A DNA stretch of 64,000 bases from Acidovorax radicis N35 (GTDB lineage Bacteria > Pseudomonadota > Gammaproteobacteria > Burkholderiales > Burkholderiaceae_C): positions 107,079 through 171,078 of the forward strand of contig NZ_AFBG01000025.1 in assembly GCF_000204195.1 (NCBI RefSeq), in the 5' to 3' direction. The position numbers and the translations under genes are program-made. This document shows positions 1 through 7,444 of the stretch, one piece after another. Numbering within the stretch: the first letter of the stretch is position 1; every line of letters starts with the position of its first letter. Under the pieces are notes generated by a model. The model did not search any database. It was not told the DNA's origin and saw nothing but the letters and a program-made list of their open reading frames with translations.

Positions 1-316
1 CGCGGGGCACCTTGTCGAGCTGCGGGAAGCGGCTGCGCCACTGCGCATAGCCGGCGGGGTCCAGCGTTTCGTAGTCGCCCATCATGCCCACCAGGCGGCG
101 TGCCACGTCGTCGCGCTCGAACACGCCCAGCGCAGGCAACAGCCGGCCTTCAGCCAGCAGGATGCGGTCCACCTTGGCGGGCAGGGTGACGGTGCGGCCT
201 GCCAGGTCGGTGACGGTCTGGGGTGTGCCCTGGGCCTGTACCGGGGCTGTGGTGATGAGCACGGCGCAGAGCGCAACGCCCAGGGAGCCGAAAAAACGGG
301 GGAGTGTGAAGGTCAT
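1..316 (-). CDS. Periplasmic iron-complex (siderophore/haem) ABC transporter substrate-binding protein, N-terminal part
   Basis: Reading the minus strand from an ATG at 316 gives 105 residues before the window ends, so the gene is truncated by the window edge, not broken. It begins with a signal peptide (hydrophobic run about residues 10-25, likely cleavage after APVQA). The stretch TVTDLAGRTVTLPAKVDRIL is the usual opening of cluster-8 metal-chelate binding proteins (FecB/FhuD/BtuF fold), where a short hydrophobic strand leads into the first lobe. Such proteins deliver ferric siderophores or haem to an inner-membrane ABC importer. A Fur-like operator lies 58 bp upstream, and a siderophore-receptor regulator and receptor follow on the other strand, which supports an iron role. 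The exact ligand cannot be told from this fragment. Confidence 0.75.
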   Translation of the reverse strand, partial: MTFTLPRFFGSLGVALCAVLITTAPVQAQGTPQTVTDLAGRTVTLPAKVDRILLAEGRLLPALGVFERDDVARRLVGMMGDYETLDPAGYAQWRSRFPQLDKVPR

Positions 317-373
317 GGACGGCTGCGAGGGGCTGGGGGCCCGCTGAAGAAGCTCCCAGGCAACAAGCAATAT

Positions 374-388
374 TGAGAATCATTTGCA
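374..388. promoter_or_regulatory. Putative Fur box
   Basis: TGAGAATCATTTGCA matches the 7-1-7 Fur consensus TGATAATnATTATCA at 12 of 14 fixed positions and is palindromic around C381. It lies between the minus-strand binding protein (start 316) and the plus-strand AraC-type regulator (start 576), so it could repress both under iron-replete conditions. The match is seen in the sequence; Fur binding is inferred. Confidence 0.65.
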
Positions 389-575
389 TTTATTATCGCA
401 AGTTGCTAGCATCCCATGGCGCGGTGCCTGCCGTGTTTGCCCCGTGGAGAAAAACCTTTGCGCAAACGTCAGGCGTGGCCGGTGTGGTTCGGGTACATCC
501 CTTGCCCACCCCGGGCCCGCACCTTTTCACCGCGCTTTCATCCACACTTTTTTGCATCTCCTCGCACCTGCGCCC

Positions 576-1568
576 ATGTCCGTTGTCAGCCCCTTGAATG
601 TCCAGCCAGCGGCGCCGCCGTCGGAGGGCATGCAGGCGTCGCTGCAGCGCCATCTGCAGCGGGTGCGGGTCTTGCGCCCCGGGCTGCACCTGCACGCCGA
701 CGATGCGGCCGACGCGCAGGACTTCACCGCCAGTGGTGACATGGATGCGGGGCTGCGCATCGTGGTGCTGCTGGAGGGCTCGGTGGACGTGAGCTATGGC
801 CCGCGACGCGTGGCGCTGTCGAGCGCTACTGCCCAACGCCCTCGGGAGCCAGGGCTGCCGCGCGCGCTGCTGGTGTCAGTGGCCCAGCCCGAGCGCTTTG
901 AGCGCCGCGCCCGCCGGGGGGCCTACGCGCGCCGGGTGAGCGTGGGCCTGGGGGGCGAGTGGCTGGAGCAGGTGGCTGGGCCCGCAGCGTCCGATGCCAT
1001 CGAGGCCTTTCGCCGCCAGCACCTGGCCATGCACCACTGGCAGCCGTCGCCCCGCATTGCCGCGCTGGCAGAGCAGATCACCCATGCGCCGGACCTGAGC
1101 CCCCTGCTGCTGCACCTGTACCTGGAAAGCCGCGCGCTGGAACTGGTGGGCGAAGCCCTGGGCAGCCTGGCGCAGCACGCCCCGGGGCCAGCCCCAGCGC
1201 CCGCGCCCGCCCCGGCACCGGCCGCGGCGGCACTGCGCCTGCTGCCCCATGAGCACAAGCGCATGCGCGCGCTGCACGCCTTCTTGCAGACCGACGGTGC
1301 GATGGACATGTCGCTCGATGCGCTGGCGCGCCAGGCAGGCACCAATGCCAACACGCTGCAGCGGCACTTCCGCGCGGTGTATGGCACCACGGTGTTCGAC
1401 TTTGTGCGCGAACACCGTCTGCAGCGGGCGCGCCACGCGCTGGAATGCGACGGCCTGACGGTAGGGCAGGCGGCCTTGGTCGCGGGCTACAACAGCGCCG
1501 CCAACTTCGCCACGGCATACCGCAAGCGCTTTGGCATGCCGCCCAAGCTGGCCCGGGCACGAATCTGA
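576..1568 (+). CDS. AraC-family transcriptional regulator (PchR-like, iron-uptake associated)
   Basis: A 330-residue regulator with the C-terminal AraC double helix-turn-helix (about residues 232-330). The second HTH shows the typical RLQRARHALECDGLTVGQAA region and the GYNSAANFATAYRKRFGMPP signature. The N-terminal about 200 residues resemble the ligand-sensing part of PchR-type regulators. The two domains are joined by an Ala-Pro repeat linker near residues 205-217. I chose ATG 576 because the frame upstream has no family similarity and this gives a normal length. The gene lies directly before a TonB-dependent receptor on the same strand, the usual arrangement for regulators that switch on receptor expression when the cognate ferric siderophore is present. 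The effector is unknown. Confidence 0.8.
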   Translation: MSVVSPLNVQPAAPPSEGMQASLQRHLQRVRVLRPGLHLHADDAADAQDFTASGDMDAGLRIVVLLEGSVDVSYGPRRVALSSATAQRPREPGLPRALLVSVAQPERFERRARRGAYARRVSVGLGGEWLEQVAGPAASDAIEAFRRQHLAMHHWQPSPRIAALAEQITHAPDLSPLLLHLYLESRALELVGEALGSLAQHAPGPAPAPAPAPAPAAAALRLLPHEHKRMRALHAFLQTDGAMDMSLDALARQAGTNANTLQRHFRAVYGTTVFDFVREHRLQRARHALECDGLTVGQAALVAGYNSAANFATAYRKRFGMPPKLARARI

Positions 1569-2011
1569 AACCCCCCTGAGTCGCCTGCGGCGCCTTCCCC
1601 CAGAGGGGGACGCCGCCAGCGCGGCGGGGCGGCCCTTGCGCGGCGGCCCTGGCGGGGCCGCGCCCGCTGCAGGCGCGTGGGGAGATTCGAAGCCCCGGAT
1701 TCCATGGCAGTGCGCTTCCCCAGGAAGGCGCTTCCAACGTAGCTTGGCCATGTGCTCTTTGCGGGCAGCGCGGGTGCCGCAAACATCTTTGTTGACCGTG
1801 CAAACACAGGTCCACGGGCCGCGTGGAACCATCGCTGCATGCCGGATGTAACAAGTCGGCACGCCTTGCAACACGTCCCGGGCACTTCGTTGTTACCGCT
1901 CCGTCCTGGAGCGGGTCTGTGTCCTGGATGAAATCGCACTCATTCTTGTTTGCAGTCCGTTGGCGGGGTGGCGTTCCCTTTTTCTACCGTTTTTGATTCA
2001 GGACTTTCTCT
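1569..2011. other. 443-bp intergenic region before the siderophore receptor gene
   Basis: The first 100 bp are a C/G-rich interspersed repeat (see 1571-1671). The rest (1680-2011) holds the receptor's leader. A weakly Fur-like stretch is visible near 1930-1950 on the minus strand, but it is too degenerate to call. No small ORF with a convincing ribosome site was seen. Confidence 0.5.
1571..1671 (+). repeat. C/G-rich interspersed repeat, family A, copy 1
   Basis: Opens with CCCCCCTGAGTCGCCTGCGG and continues with AGGGGGACGCCGCCAGCGCG and GGCGGGGCGGCCCTTGCGCG. The same ordered blocks recur near 26473, 48798 (minus), 50402, 54643, 55400 and 59112. It starts right after the stop codon of the AraC-type gene and can fold on itself (CCCCC/GGGGG arms). 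Confidence 0.75.
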
Positions 2012-4183
2012 ATGCAGACTCGCCGCCCATCCCGGGGTGCCACCCCGGCACACCCTTTTGCTTTGCGCCAGGTCGCCCGGGCCTGTGCGTGGACCTTGTT
2101 CGCCAGTGCCGGCGCAGCCTGGGCGCAAAGCCCGGCCGCCCCGGTGGTGCTCAAGGAAGTGACCGTGAACGCGGCGGCCGAGACGCCCGAAAGCCTGCCC
2201 GCTGCCGCGCCCGGTGGCCAGGTGGCCCGGGGCACGCGCCTGGGGGTGCTGGGCAATGTGGGCGTGATGGACACGCCCTTCAACATGACGGGCTACACCG
2301 CCGAAGGCATTGCCGACCAGCAGGCGCAGACCGTGGGCGCCGTGCTCAAGAACGACCCTTCGGTGCGCACCACCACCAACGAAGGCCACATCGTCGAGAA
2401 CTTCATCATCCGGGGCTTCGGCGTGGGCGCCAGTTCCATGGCCATCAATGGTGCCTACGGCCTCGCGCCCGAGCAGAACACGCCCACCGAGATCTTCGAG
2501 CGCGTGGAAGTGCTCAAGGGCCCCGGCGCCATGATGATGGGGCTGCCGCCGTCAGGTGATGTGGGTGGCGCCATCAACCTCGTGCCCAAGCGCGCGGGCA
2601 AGGAGCCGCTCACACGCGTGACCACCACCTATTCGTCCAAATCGAACGTGGGCGTGCACGCCGACGTGTCGCGCCGCTTCGGCGAAGGCCAGCGCCTGGG
2701 CGTGCGTGTCAACGGCGTGCTGTCGGGCGGCGAGACCTGGCTGGACCACCAGACCAAGGCGCGCGAGATCGGCCACCTGGCGCTGGACTACCAGGGCGAA
2801 GGCTGGAACGTGGAGGCCGATGCCTATTCGCTGAAGAACAAGGTGCGCAAGGGCTCGCCCATGCAGCCCATCATCACGGGCTGGACCACGGTGCCCAAGG
2901 CACCCGATGGTTCTACCAACTTCTTCTACGGCGAAGGCGTCTACAGCAATACGCTGACGCAGGGCCTCATCGTGCGCGGCCAGGCGCGGATCAATACCGG
3001 CTGGACGGCGTTTGCATCGGCGGGCAAGGCCGAGCATGCATACGACGGCTTCATTTTCGGCACGCGCCCGGTGTGGACGGCGGCGAACGCGGCTTCGGGC
3101 AACGCCACGGGCACGGCCTACAACTCCTGGGGCGAGTACGACACCACCACGGCCGAGTTGGGCGTGCGCGGCCAGTTCAGCACCGGCGCCGTGGCCCACA
3201 AGCTGACCCTGGCCGCCAACGTGATGAGCTACCAGGGTGGCAGCCGGGCCAATGGCACGGCCGCCATCAACAGCAACATCTACAACCCCCGGCCCATTGC
3301 GATGCCGCCGGGCGGGGCGGCTTCCACCTACAACCCCCTCAACGACGACGTGATGACTGCAATGAGCGTGGTGGACACACTGGCGTTCGCCGACGACAGG
3401 GTGCAGCTCACCCTGGGCGTGCGCGCGCAGCAGGTCAACCAGAAGCTCAACAAGTACAAGGAGAGCGCCGTGACCCCACTGGTGGGCGTGGTCGCCAAGC
3501 CCTGGGGCGAGAACGTTTCGCTGTACGGCAACTACGTGGAAGGTCTGAGCGCCGGCACCACCGTGAAGGCGCCCTATGCCAACGAGGGAGAGAGCTTCAA
3601 GCCCTACAAGAGCAAGCAGGCCGAGGTGGGCGTGAAGTGGGTTGCGGGCAGCCTGACGCAGACAGTGAGCCTGTTCCAGATCAGCAAGCCTGCCCTGATC
3701 GAAGCCAACAACCGCCAGGTGCTGGACGGCGAGCAGCGCAACCGGGGCGTGGAGTGGAACGTGTTCGGCCAGCTGACCCCGGCCCTCACGCTGCTGGGTG
3801 GCGCGGCCTACACCGAGGCCGAGCAGACCCAGACCGCCAAGGGCGTGAACCAGGGCCGCGCGCAGTTTGGCGTGCCCAAGCTCACGCTGAACCTGGGCGC
3901 GGACTGGGCCATCCCTGGTGTGCAGGGCCTGTCGGTGAACGGCCGGGTGAACCACACGGGTGCACAGTGGCTCACGGGCGACAACAGCGTGAAGCTGCCG
4001 TCCTGGACCACGCTGGATGTGGGCGCCCGCTATGCGACGCGTTTTGGCGCACAACCCGTGGTGCTGCGCGCCACGGTGACCAACCTCACCAACCGCGCTT
4101 ACTTTGAAAGTATCTGGGGCGCGGGCCGGGTGAACGTGGGTGCGCCACGCGCCGTGCGCCTGTCGGCCTCGTTCGATTTCTGA
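2012..4183 (+). CDS. TonB-dependent siderophore receptor
   Basis: A 723-residue outer-membrane ferric-siderophore receptor. It has a long N-region signal peptide (about residues 1-39, cleavage near AWA-QS) and a TonB-box-like KEVTVNA segment at about 48-54. The plug domain follows to about residue 190, including NDPSVRTTTNEGHIVENFII and the LKGPGAMMMG block. A 22-strand-type beta barrel ends in LSASFDF, with the terminal phenylalanine expected for BAM-dependent insertion. Size and plug sequence match the FhuE/FoxA/FpvA-like siderophore class rather than BtuB. It follows an AraC-type regulator on the same strand and is probably activated by it. The cognate siderophore cannot be assigned from sequence. 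Confidence 0.93.
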   Translation: MQTRRPSRGATPAHPFALRQVARACAWTLFASAGAAWAQSPAAPVVLKEVTVNAAAETPESLPAAAPGGQVARGTRLGVLGNVGVMDTPFNMTGYTAEGIADQQAQTVGAVLKNDPSVRTTTNEGHIVENFIIRGFGVGASSMAINGAYGLAPEQNTPTEIFERVEVLKGPGAMMMGLPPSGDVGGAINLVPKRAGKEPLTRVTTTYSSKSNVGVHADVSRRFGEGQRLGVRVNGVLSGGETWLDHQTKAREIGHLALDYQGEGWNVEADAYSLKNKVRKGSPMQPIITGWTTVPKAPDGSTNFFYGEGVYSNTLTQGLIVRGQARINTGWTAFASAGKAEHAYDGFIFGTRPVWTAANAASGNATGTAYNSWGEYDTTTAELGVRGQFSTGAVAHKLTLAANVMSYQGGSRANGTAAINSNIYNPRPIAMPPGGAASTYNPLNDDVMTAMSVVDTLAFADDRVQLTLGVRAQQVNQKLNKYKESAVTPLVGVVAKPWGENVSLYGNYVEGLSAGTTVKAPYANEGESFKPYKSKQAEVGVKWVAGSLTQTVSLFQISKPALIEANNRQVLDGEQRNRGVEWNVFGQLTPALTLLGGAAYTEAEQTQTAKGVNQGRAQFGVPKLTLNLGADWAIPGVQGLSVNGRVNHTGAQWLTGDNSVKLPSWTTLDVGARYATRFGAQPVVLRATVTNLTNRAYFESIWGAGRVNVGAPRAVRLSASFDF

Positions 4184-4257
4184 CGCCGCATTGCAGGGGC
4201 CGGCGTGCATCCTGGTGGGCACGCTGGCCCCTGCGGCACGCGCAGAGGCACAGGGCT

Positions 4258-4310
4258 ACTTCAAAAATAATAGCTGTCTGCGCTTTCTGGATAATCGCTA
4301 GAACCCAAAA
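4258..4310. repeat. AGCGCT hairpin repeat (family B), degenerate copy at a convergent junction
   Basis: Contains AATAGCTGTCTGCGCTTTCT and a degenerate right half (ATAATCGCTAGAA), flanked by A-tracts. It sits between the convergent ends of the siderophore receptor (4183) and the MBL hydrolase (4326), where it may end transcription from either side. Confidence 0.55.
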
Positions 4311-4325
4311 ATGCCAAAAAAAGGC

Positions 4326-4964
4326 TTACGTCCCACCCACATAGGGGTTGCTTTGGCGCTCACGCCCGAACGTGCTCTCAGGACCGTGCCCAGGGATGAA
4401 CACCGTCTGGTTGCCCATGGGCCACAGGCGCTGGGTGATGCTGTCGATGAGCTGCTGGTGGTTTCCCTGCGGGAAGTCGGTGCGCCCCATGCTGCCGGCA
4501 AACAGCACATCGCCCACAAAAGCACGGTCAATCTGCGGCGCATGGAACACCACATGCCCAGGGGTGTGGCCGGGGCAGTGGCGCACATTCAGCGTCTCGT
4601 CGCCAATCTGCACCGTGTCGCCGTCGTGCAGCCAGCGCGTGGGCGTGAAGTGCTGGGCGGGCGGAAAACCAAACATCGCGCTTTGCTGCGGCAGGCCGTC
4701 AATCCAGAACTGGTCGCCCGGGTGAGGGCCGACGATGGGCAGCGAAAGCCGCTCTGCCAGCTCGCCCGTGCCGCCCGCGTGGTCGATGTGGGCGTGGGTG
4801 AGCCAGATCTGTTCGAGCGTGAGGTCAAGGCGCTGGATTTCTGCCAGCAGCACATCCAGGTCACCGCCGGGGTCGATCACGGCGGCTTTGTGGGTGGCGT
4901 CGCACCAGACGAGGGAGCAGTTTTGCTGGAACGCAGTAACAGGGACGGTGAGGTAGCGGAGCAT
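4326..4964 (-). CDS. MBL-fold metallo-hydrolase (glyoxalase II-like)
   Basis: A 212-residue cytoplasmic metallo-beta-lactamase-fold hydrolase. The metal-binding set is complete: H57-A-H59-I-D61-H62 in THAHIDHAGG, H133 in CPGHTPGH, D152 in FVGDVLF and the late PGHGPEST histidine near 194. Length and motifs fit the short glyoxalase II-like / YcbL group, which lacks the C-terminal substrate domain of true glyoxalase II. It probably hydrolyses a thioester, but the substrate is unknown. The stop lies just inside an AGCGCT repeat junction, and the gene stands alone on its strand ahead of a LysR gene. Confidence 0.85.
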   Translation of the reverse strand: MLRYLTVPVTAFQQNCSLVWCDATHKAAVIDPGGDLDVLLAEIQRLDLTLEQIWLTHAHIDHAGGTGELAERLSLPIVGPHPGDQFWIDGLPQQSAMFGFPPAQHFTPTRWLHDGDTVQIGDETLNVRHCPGHTPGHVVFHAPQIDRAFVGDVLFAGSMGRTDFPQGNHQQLIDSITQRLWPMGNQTVFIPGHGPESTFGRERQSNPYVGGT

Positions 4965-5024
4965 GGTGGGTGAGGATTGGTTTTGTGTATTTTGCGGGTC
5001 TGGCGCATGGCGGACGGGACAGGG

Positions 5025-5942
5025 TCAAGCCCGCGCCAGCCGATCAACGAGGAAATCCACCAGCACCCGCACGCGCAGCGGCATGTGCCGGTTGGCGGGG
5101 TACAGCAGCGAAAACGGGCGGGAGGCACCGGCATGTGCGGGCAGCACCTCCTGCAAGGCACCGCTGTGCAGGTCGGCTTCCACAATGAACCGGTAGGTCT
5201 GCAGCAGCCCTGCGCCGGCACGCGCCAGGGTCACGGGGCCCAGGATGTCATCGGCGCAGCGCAGGCGGCCTTGGGTGGGCACCTCCATATCGCGCCCGGC
5301 CGCGTCGCGCAGTATCCACGCCACCGCCTGCCCGCTGCTGGGCAGCACGAACTGGATGCATTCGTGCGCCGCCAGGTCGGCCGCTTCGTGTGGCGTGCCG
5401 CAACGCGCCAGATACGCCGGGGCGGCGACCACCACCAGGGCGGCGTCCTCCAGCTTGCGTGCCACCAGCCCCGAGTCGATGGGTGCGCGACCGCGCACGG
5501 CCAGGTCAAAGCCTTCCTCGGTGAAGTCCACGTTGCGGTTGCTCAACTGCAGCTCCAGCTCCACGCCGGGGTAGGCCTGCGCAAATGCGGGCAGCAGGGG
5601 CAGGATGCGGCAGTGCCCATAGGAGGTGGGCAGGCTGAAGCGGACGAGGCCCGCCGGGCTTTGTTGCTGGCCTGACAGCTCGCGTTCTGCCTCGGCCAGC
5701 TGCCCCAGCGCCTGGCGGCATTGCTCGTAGTAGCGCTTGCCGGCGTCGGTCAGCCGCACCTGGCGTGTCGTGCGCTGGAACAGGCGCACGCCCAGGCGCG
5801 CCTCCATGCGTGCCACGGATCGGCTCACCGCCGCCGCCGTCAGCCCGGCCGCCTGGGCGGCGGCCGTGAAGCTTTGCCACTGCGCGGTCAGGCAGAACAG
5901 CTCGATGCTGCCCAGCTTCAGGTCGTCAAATTGGCGCGCCAT
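5025..5942 (-). CDS. LysR-family transcriptional regulator
   Basis: A 305-residue LysR-type regulator. The N-terminal winged helix-turn-helix (about residues 10-67) includes FTAAAQAAGLTAAAVSRSVA and VRLFQRTTRQVRLTDAG. A type-2 periplasmic-binding-like effector domain follows (about 95-295). It is divergently transcribed from a glutathione-S-transferase/tautomerase set, and a palindromic operator lies in the 111-bp gap, so that set is its likely target as well as its own promoter. The effector is not known; a small electrophile or aromatic compound would fit the neighbouring enzymes. Confidence 0.88.
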   Translation of the reverse strand: MARQFDDLKLGSIELFCLTAQWQSFTAAAQAAGLTAAAVSRSVARMEARLGVRLFQRTTRQVRLTDAGKRYYEQCRQALGQLAEAERELSGQQQSPAGLVRFSLPTSYGHCRILPLLPAFAQAYPGVELELQLSNRNVDFTEEGFDLAVRGRAPIDSGLVARKLEDAALVVVAAPAYLARCGTPHEAADLAAHECIQFVLPSSGQAVAWILRDAAGRDMEVPTQGRLRCADDILGPVTLARAGAGLLQTYRFIVEADLHSGALQEVLPAHAGASRPFSLLYPANRHMPLRVRVLVDFLVDRLARA

Positions 5943-5951
5943 GTCTTGTTT

Positions 5952-5978
5952 ATTACTTCATGTAATCAGTGAAATTAC
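5952..5978. promoter_or_regulatory. LysR-type operator: alternating ATTAC/GTAAT half-sites
   Basis: Three alternating half-sites are visible: ATTAC (5952-5956), GTAAT (5962-5966) and ATTAC (5974-5978). They form overlapping perfect inverted repeats with 5- and 7-bp spacers, starting 10 bp from the LysR start codon. This is the usual layout of a LysR recognition/activation site shared by a divergent pair. Confidence 0.65.
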
Positions 5979-6053
5979 TGGTGCCTAGTTTATTGCTGTT
6001 TGCATCGCCAATACCATCGCTTCACCTTTCCACCACGCCCCCAAGGCCTCCCC

Positions 6054-6662
6054 ATGAAGCTGTACTTTTCCCCCGCCGCCTGCTCCTTGTCGCCCCACAT
6101 CCTGCTGCTGGAATGTGGCTTGCCGTTTGCGCTGGAAAAGGTCGATACCGCGCGCCACCAGACGGCCGATGGGCAGGATTTCTATGCGATCAACCCCAAA
6201 GGCCAGGTGCCCGTGCTGGAGCTGGACGACGGCTCCCGCCTCACCGAAGGCCCGGTCATTGCGCAATACATCGCCGACCAGGCCCAGGCCACGCCACTGA
6301 TGCCGGCCGCCGGCACGCGGGCGCGCTACCGGGTGATGGAGTGGCAGAACTACGTCAGCACCGAGCTGCACAAGTCCTTCACGCCCCTGTTCCACGCCGG
6401 GCTGGATGACAACGCCAAGGCCGCACTGGCCGCCCTGCTGCGCAAGAAGATGGAGTGGCTGGACGCGCAACTGCAGGACGGCAACTACCTGACGGGCGAG
6501 CACTTCACGGCGGCCGACGCCTACCTTTTTGTGGTGCTGGGCTGGGCCAAGTTCGTGAAGCTGGACATCAGCGACCTGGCCCATCTGCAGGCGTTCATGC
6601 GCCGTGTGGCCGCGCGCCCCGCGGTACAGGCCGCGATGCGGGCCGAAGGGTTGCTGGGCTGA
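6054..6662 (+). CDS. Glutathione S-transferase family protein (GstA type)
   Basis: A 202-residue cytosolic GST. It has a thioredoxin-like N-domain, opening MKLYFSPAACSLSPHILLLE with the beta-class Cys10 position, the cis-proline loop in GQVPVLELDDGS, and TEGPVIAQYIAD for glutathione binding. A helical C-domain follows (about 90-202). The ATG at 6054 was chosen because it gives the canonical beta-class start; an upstream in-frame ATG at 6000 would add non-family residues. It conjugates glutathione to electrophiles or has peroxidase-like activity. It heads a plus-strand set with a tautomerase and an NTF2-like protein, opposite the LysR gene. Confidence 0.9.
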   Translation: MKLYFSPAACSLSPHILLLECGLPFALEKVDTARHQTADGQDFYAINPKGQVPVLELDDGSRLTEGPVIAQYIADQAQATPLMPAAGTRARYRVMEWQNYVSTELHKSFTPLFHAGLDDNAKAALAALLRKKMEWLDAQLQDGNYLTGEHFTAADAYLFVVLGWAKFVKLDISDLAHLQAFMRRVAARPAVQAAMRAEGLLG

Positions 6663-6698
6663 GACGCCGTTCATTCATCCATCCACAAGGAACACGCC

Positions 6699-6926
6699 AT
6701 GCCTTACATCAACATCAAAGTGACCCGCGAAGGTGTCAGCAGTGCGCAAAAGGCCGCACTGATCCAGGGGGCGACCGATTTGCTGGTGCGCGTTCTGAAC
6801 AAGGAGCCCGCCACCACCTTTGTCGTGATCGACGAGGTCGAGACCGACAACTGGGGGGTGGCCGGTGAGACGGTGACCGTGCGGCGCCAGCGCGCTCGCG
6901 CCGCCACCGACGGGAGCGCGCCATGA
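6699..6926 (+). CDS. 4-oxalocrotonate tautomerase family enzyme
   Basis: A 75-residue member of the tautomerase superfamily. The initiator Met is followed by Pro, which becomes the N-terminal catalytic proline after Met removal. The MPYINIKVTREG opening and IDEVETDNWGVAGE tail are typical of the longer 4-OT-like group. It catalyses keto-enol tautomerisation, probably as a hexamer. It starts 36 bp after the GST gene and its last codons overlap the next gene by 4 bp (ATGA), so the three genes are probably co-transcribed. The natural substrate is unknown. Confidence 0.85.
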   Translation: MPYINIKVTREGVSSAQKAALIQGATDLLVRVLNKEPATTFVVIDEVETDNWGVAGETVTVRRQRARAATDGSAP

Positions 6927-7345
6927 GTGACCCGCGCTTCGACGCAGTCGCCGCCGTGCTGCAGGAGTATTTCGACGGCCTGTGCCACAGCGATACCCAG
7001 CGCCTGCGCCGCGTGTTCCACCCGCAGGCGGTCTATGCCTGCGCCACGGCCGAGCCTGCGGTGATCCTGCGCATGGAGGAATATTTCCCCATCGTGGACC
7101 AGCGCCCCTCGCCCGCGAGCCGGGGCGAGACGGTGCAGGAGCGCATCCTGTCGATTGAATTTGCCGGGCCGGTGACCGCCCTGGCCAAGGTCGAATGCGC
7201 CATCCTGCCCAAGCACTTCACCGACCTGCTGACCCTGATCCATGTGGATGGGCGCTGGCAGATCATTGCCAAGGTGTTTCACTACGAGCTGGATCGCCGA
7301 GGCGACGGCGTGAACAAGTCGGCGAGCGGGGCTCAATCCGGATGA
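6923..7345 (+). CDS. NTF2-like / lumazine-binding-type protein
   Basis: A 140-residue cone-fold (NTF2-like, Lumazine_bd_2) protein. An early helix carries VAAVLQEYFDGLCHSDTQRL, then the FHPQA turn, and the C-terminal sheet ends WQIIAKVFHYEL, all typical of the SnoaL/NTF2 clan. Such proteins are ligand-binding scaffolds or small isomerases. The start overlaps the tautomerase stop as ATGA, implying translational coupling. Function beyond fold is not assignable. Confidence 0.75.
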   Translation: MSDPRFDAVAAVLQEYFDGLCHSDTQRLRRVFHPQAVYACATAEPAVILRMEEYFPIVDQRPSPASRGETVQERILSIEFAGPVTALAKVECAILPKHFTDLLTLIHVDGRWQIIAKVFHYELDRRGDGVNKSASGAQSG

Positions 7346-7348
7346 CGC

Positions 7349-7408
7349 TCATTTTTTGATAGCTACTGGCGCTGATCTTTTAAGCGCCAGCGGCCATTTT
7401 TTTCACAT
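7349..7408. repeat. AGCGCT hairpin repeat (family B) at a convergent junction
   Basis: TTTTTTGATAGCTACTGGCG followed by GCTGATCTTTTAAGCGCCAG. The CTGGCGCT/AGCGCCAG arms give an 8-bp stem flanked by T and A/T tracts. It lies between the convergent NTF2-like gene (7345) and the GspE-type ATPase gene (7445) and looks like a bidirectional terminator. Confidence 0.75.
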
Positions 7409-7444
7409 TTTTCCAGCGGTAGCCATCGCCGGAGTGGGCGCACA

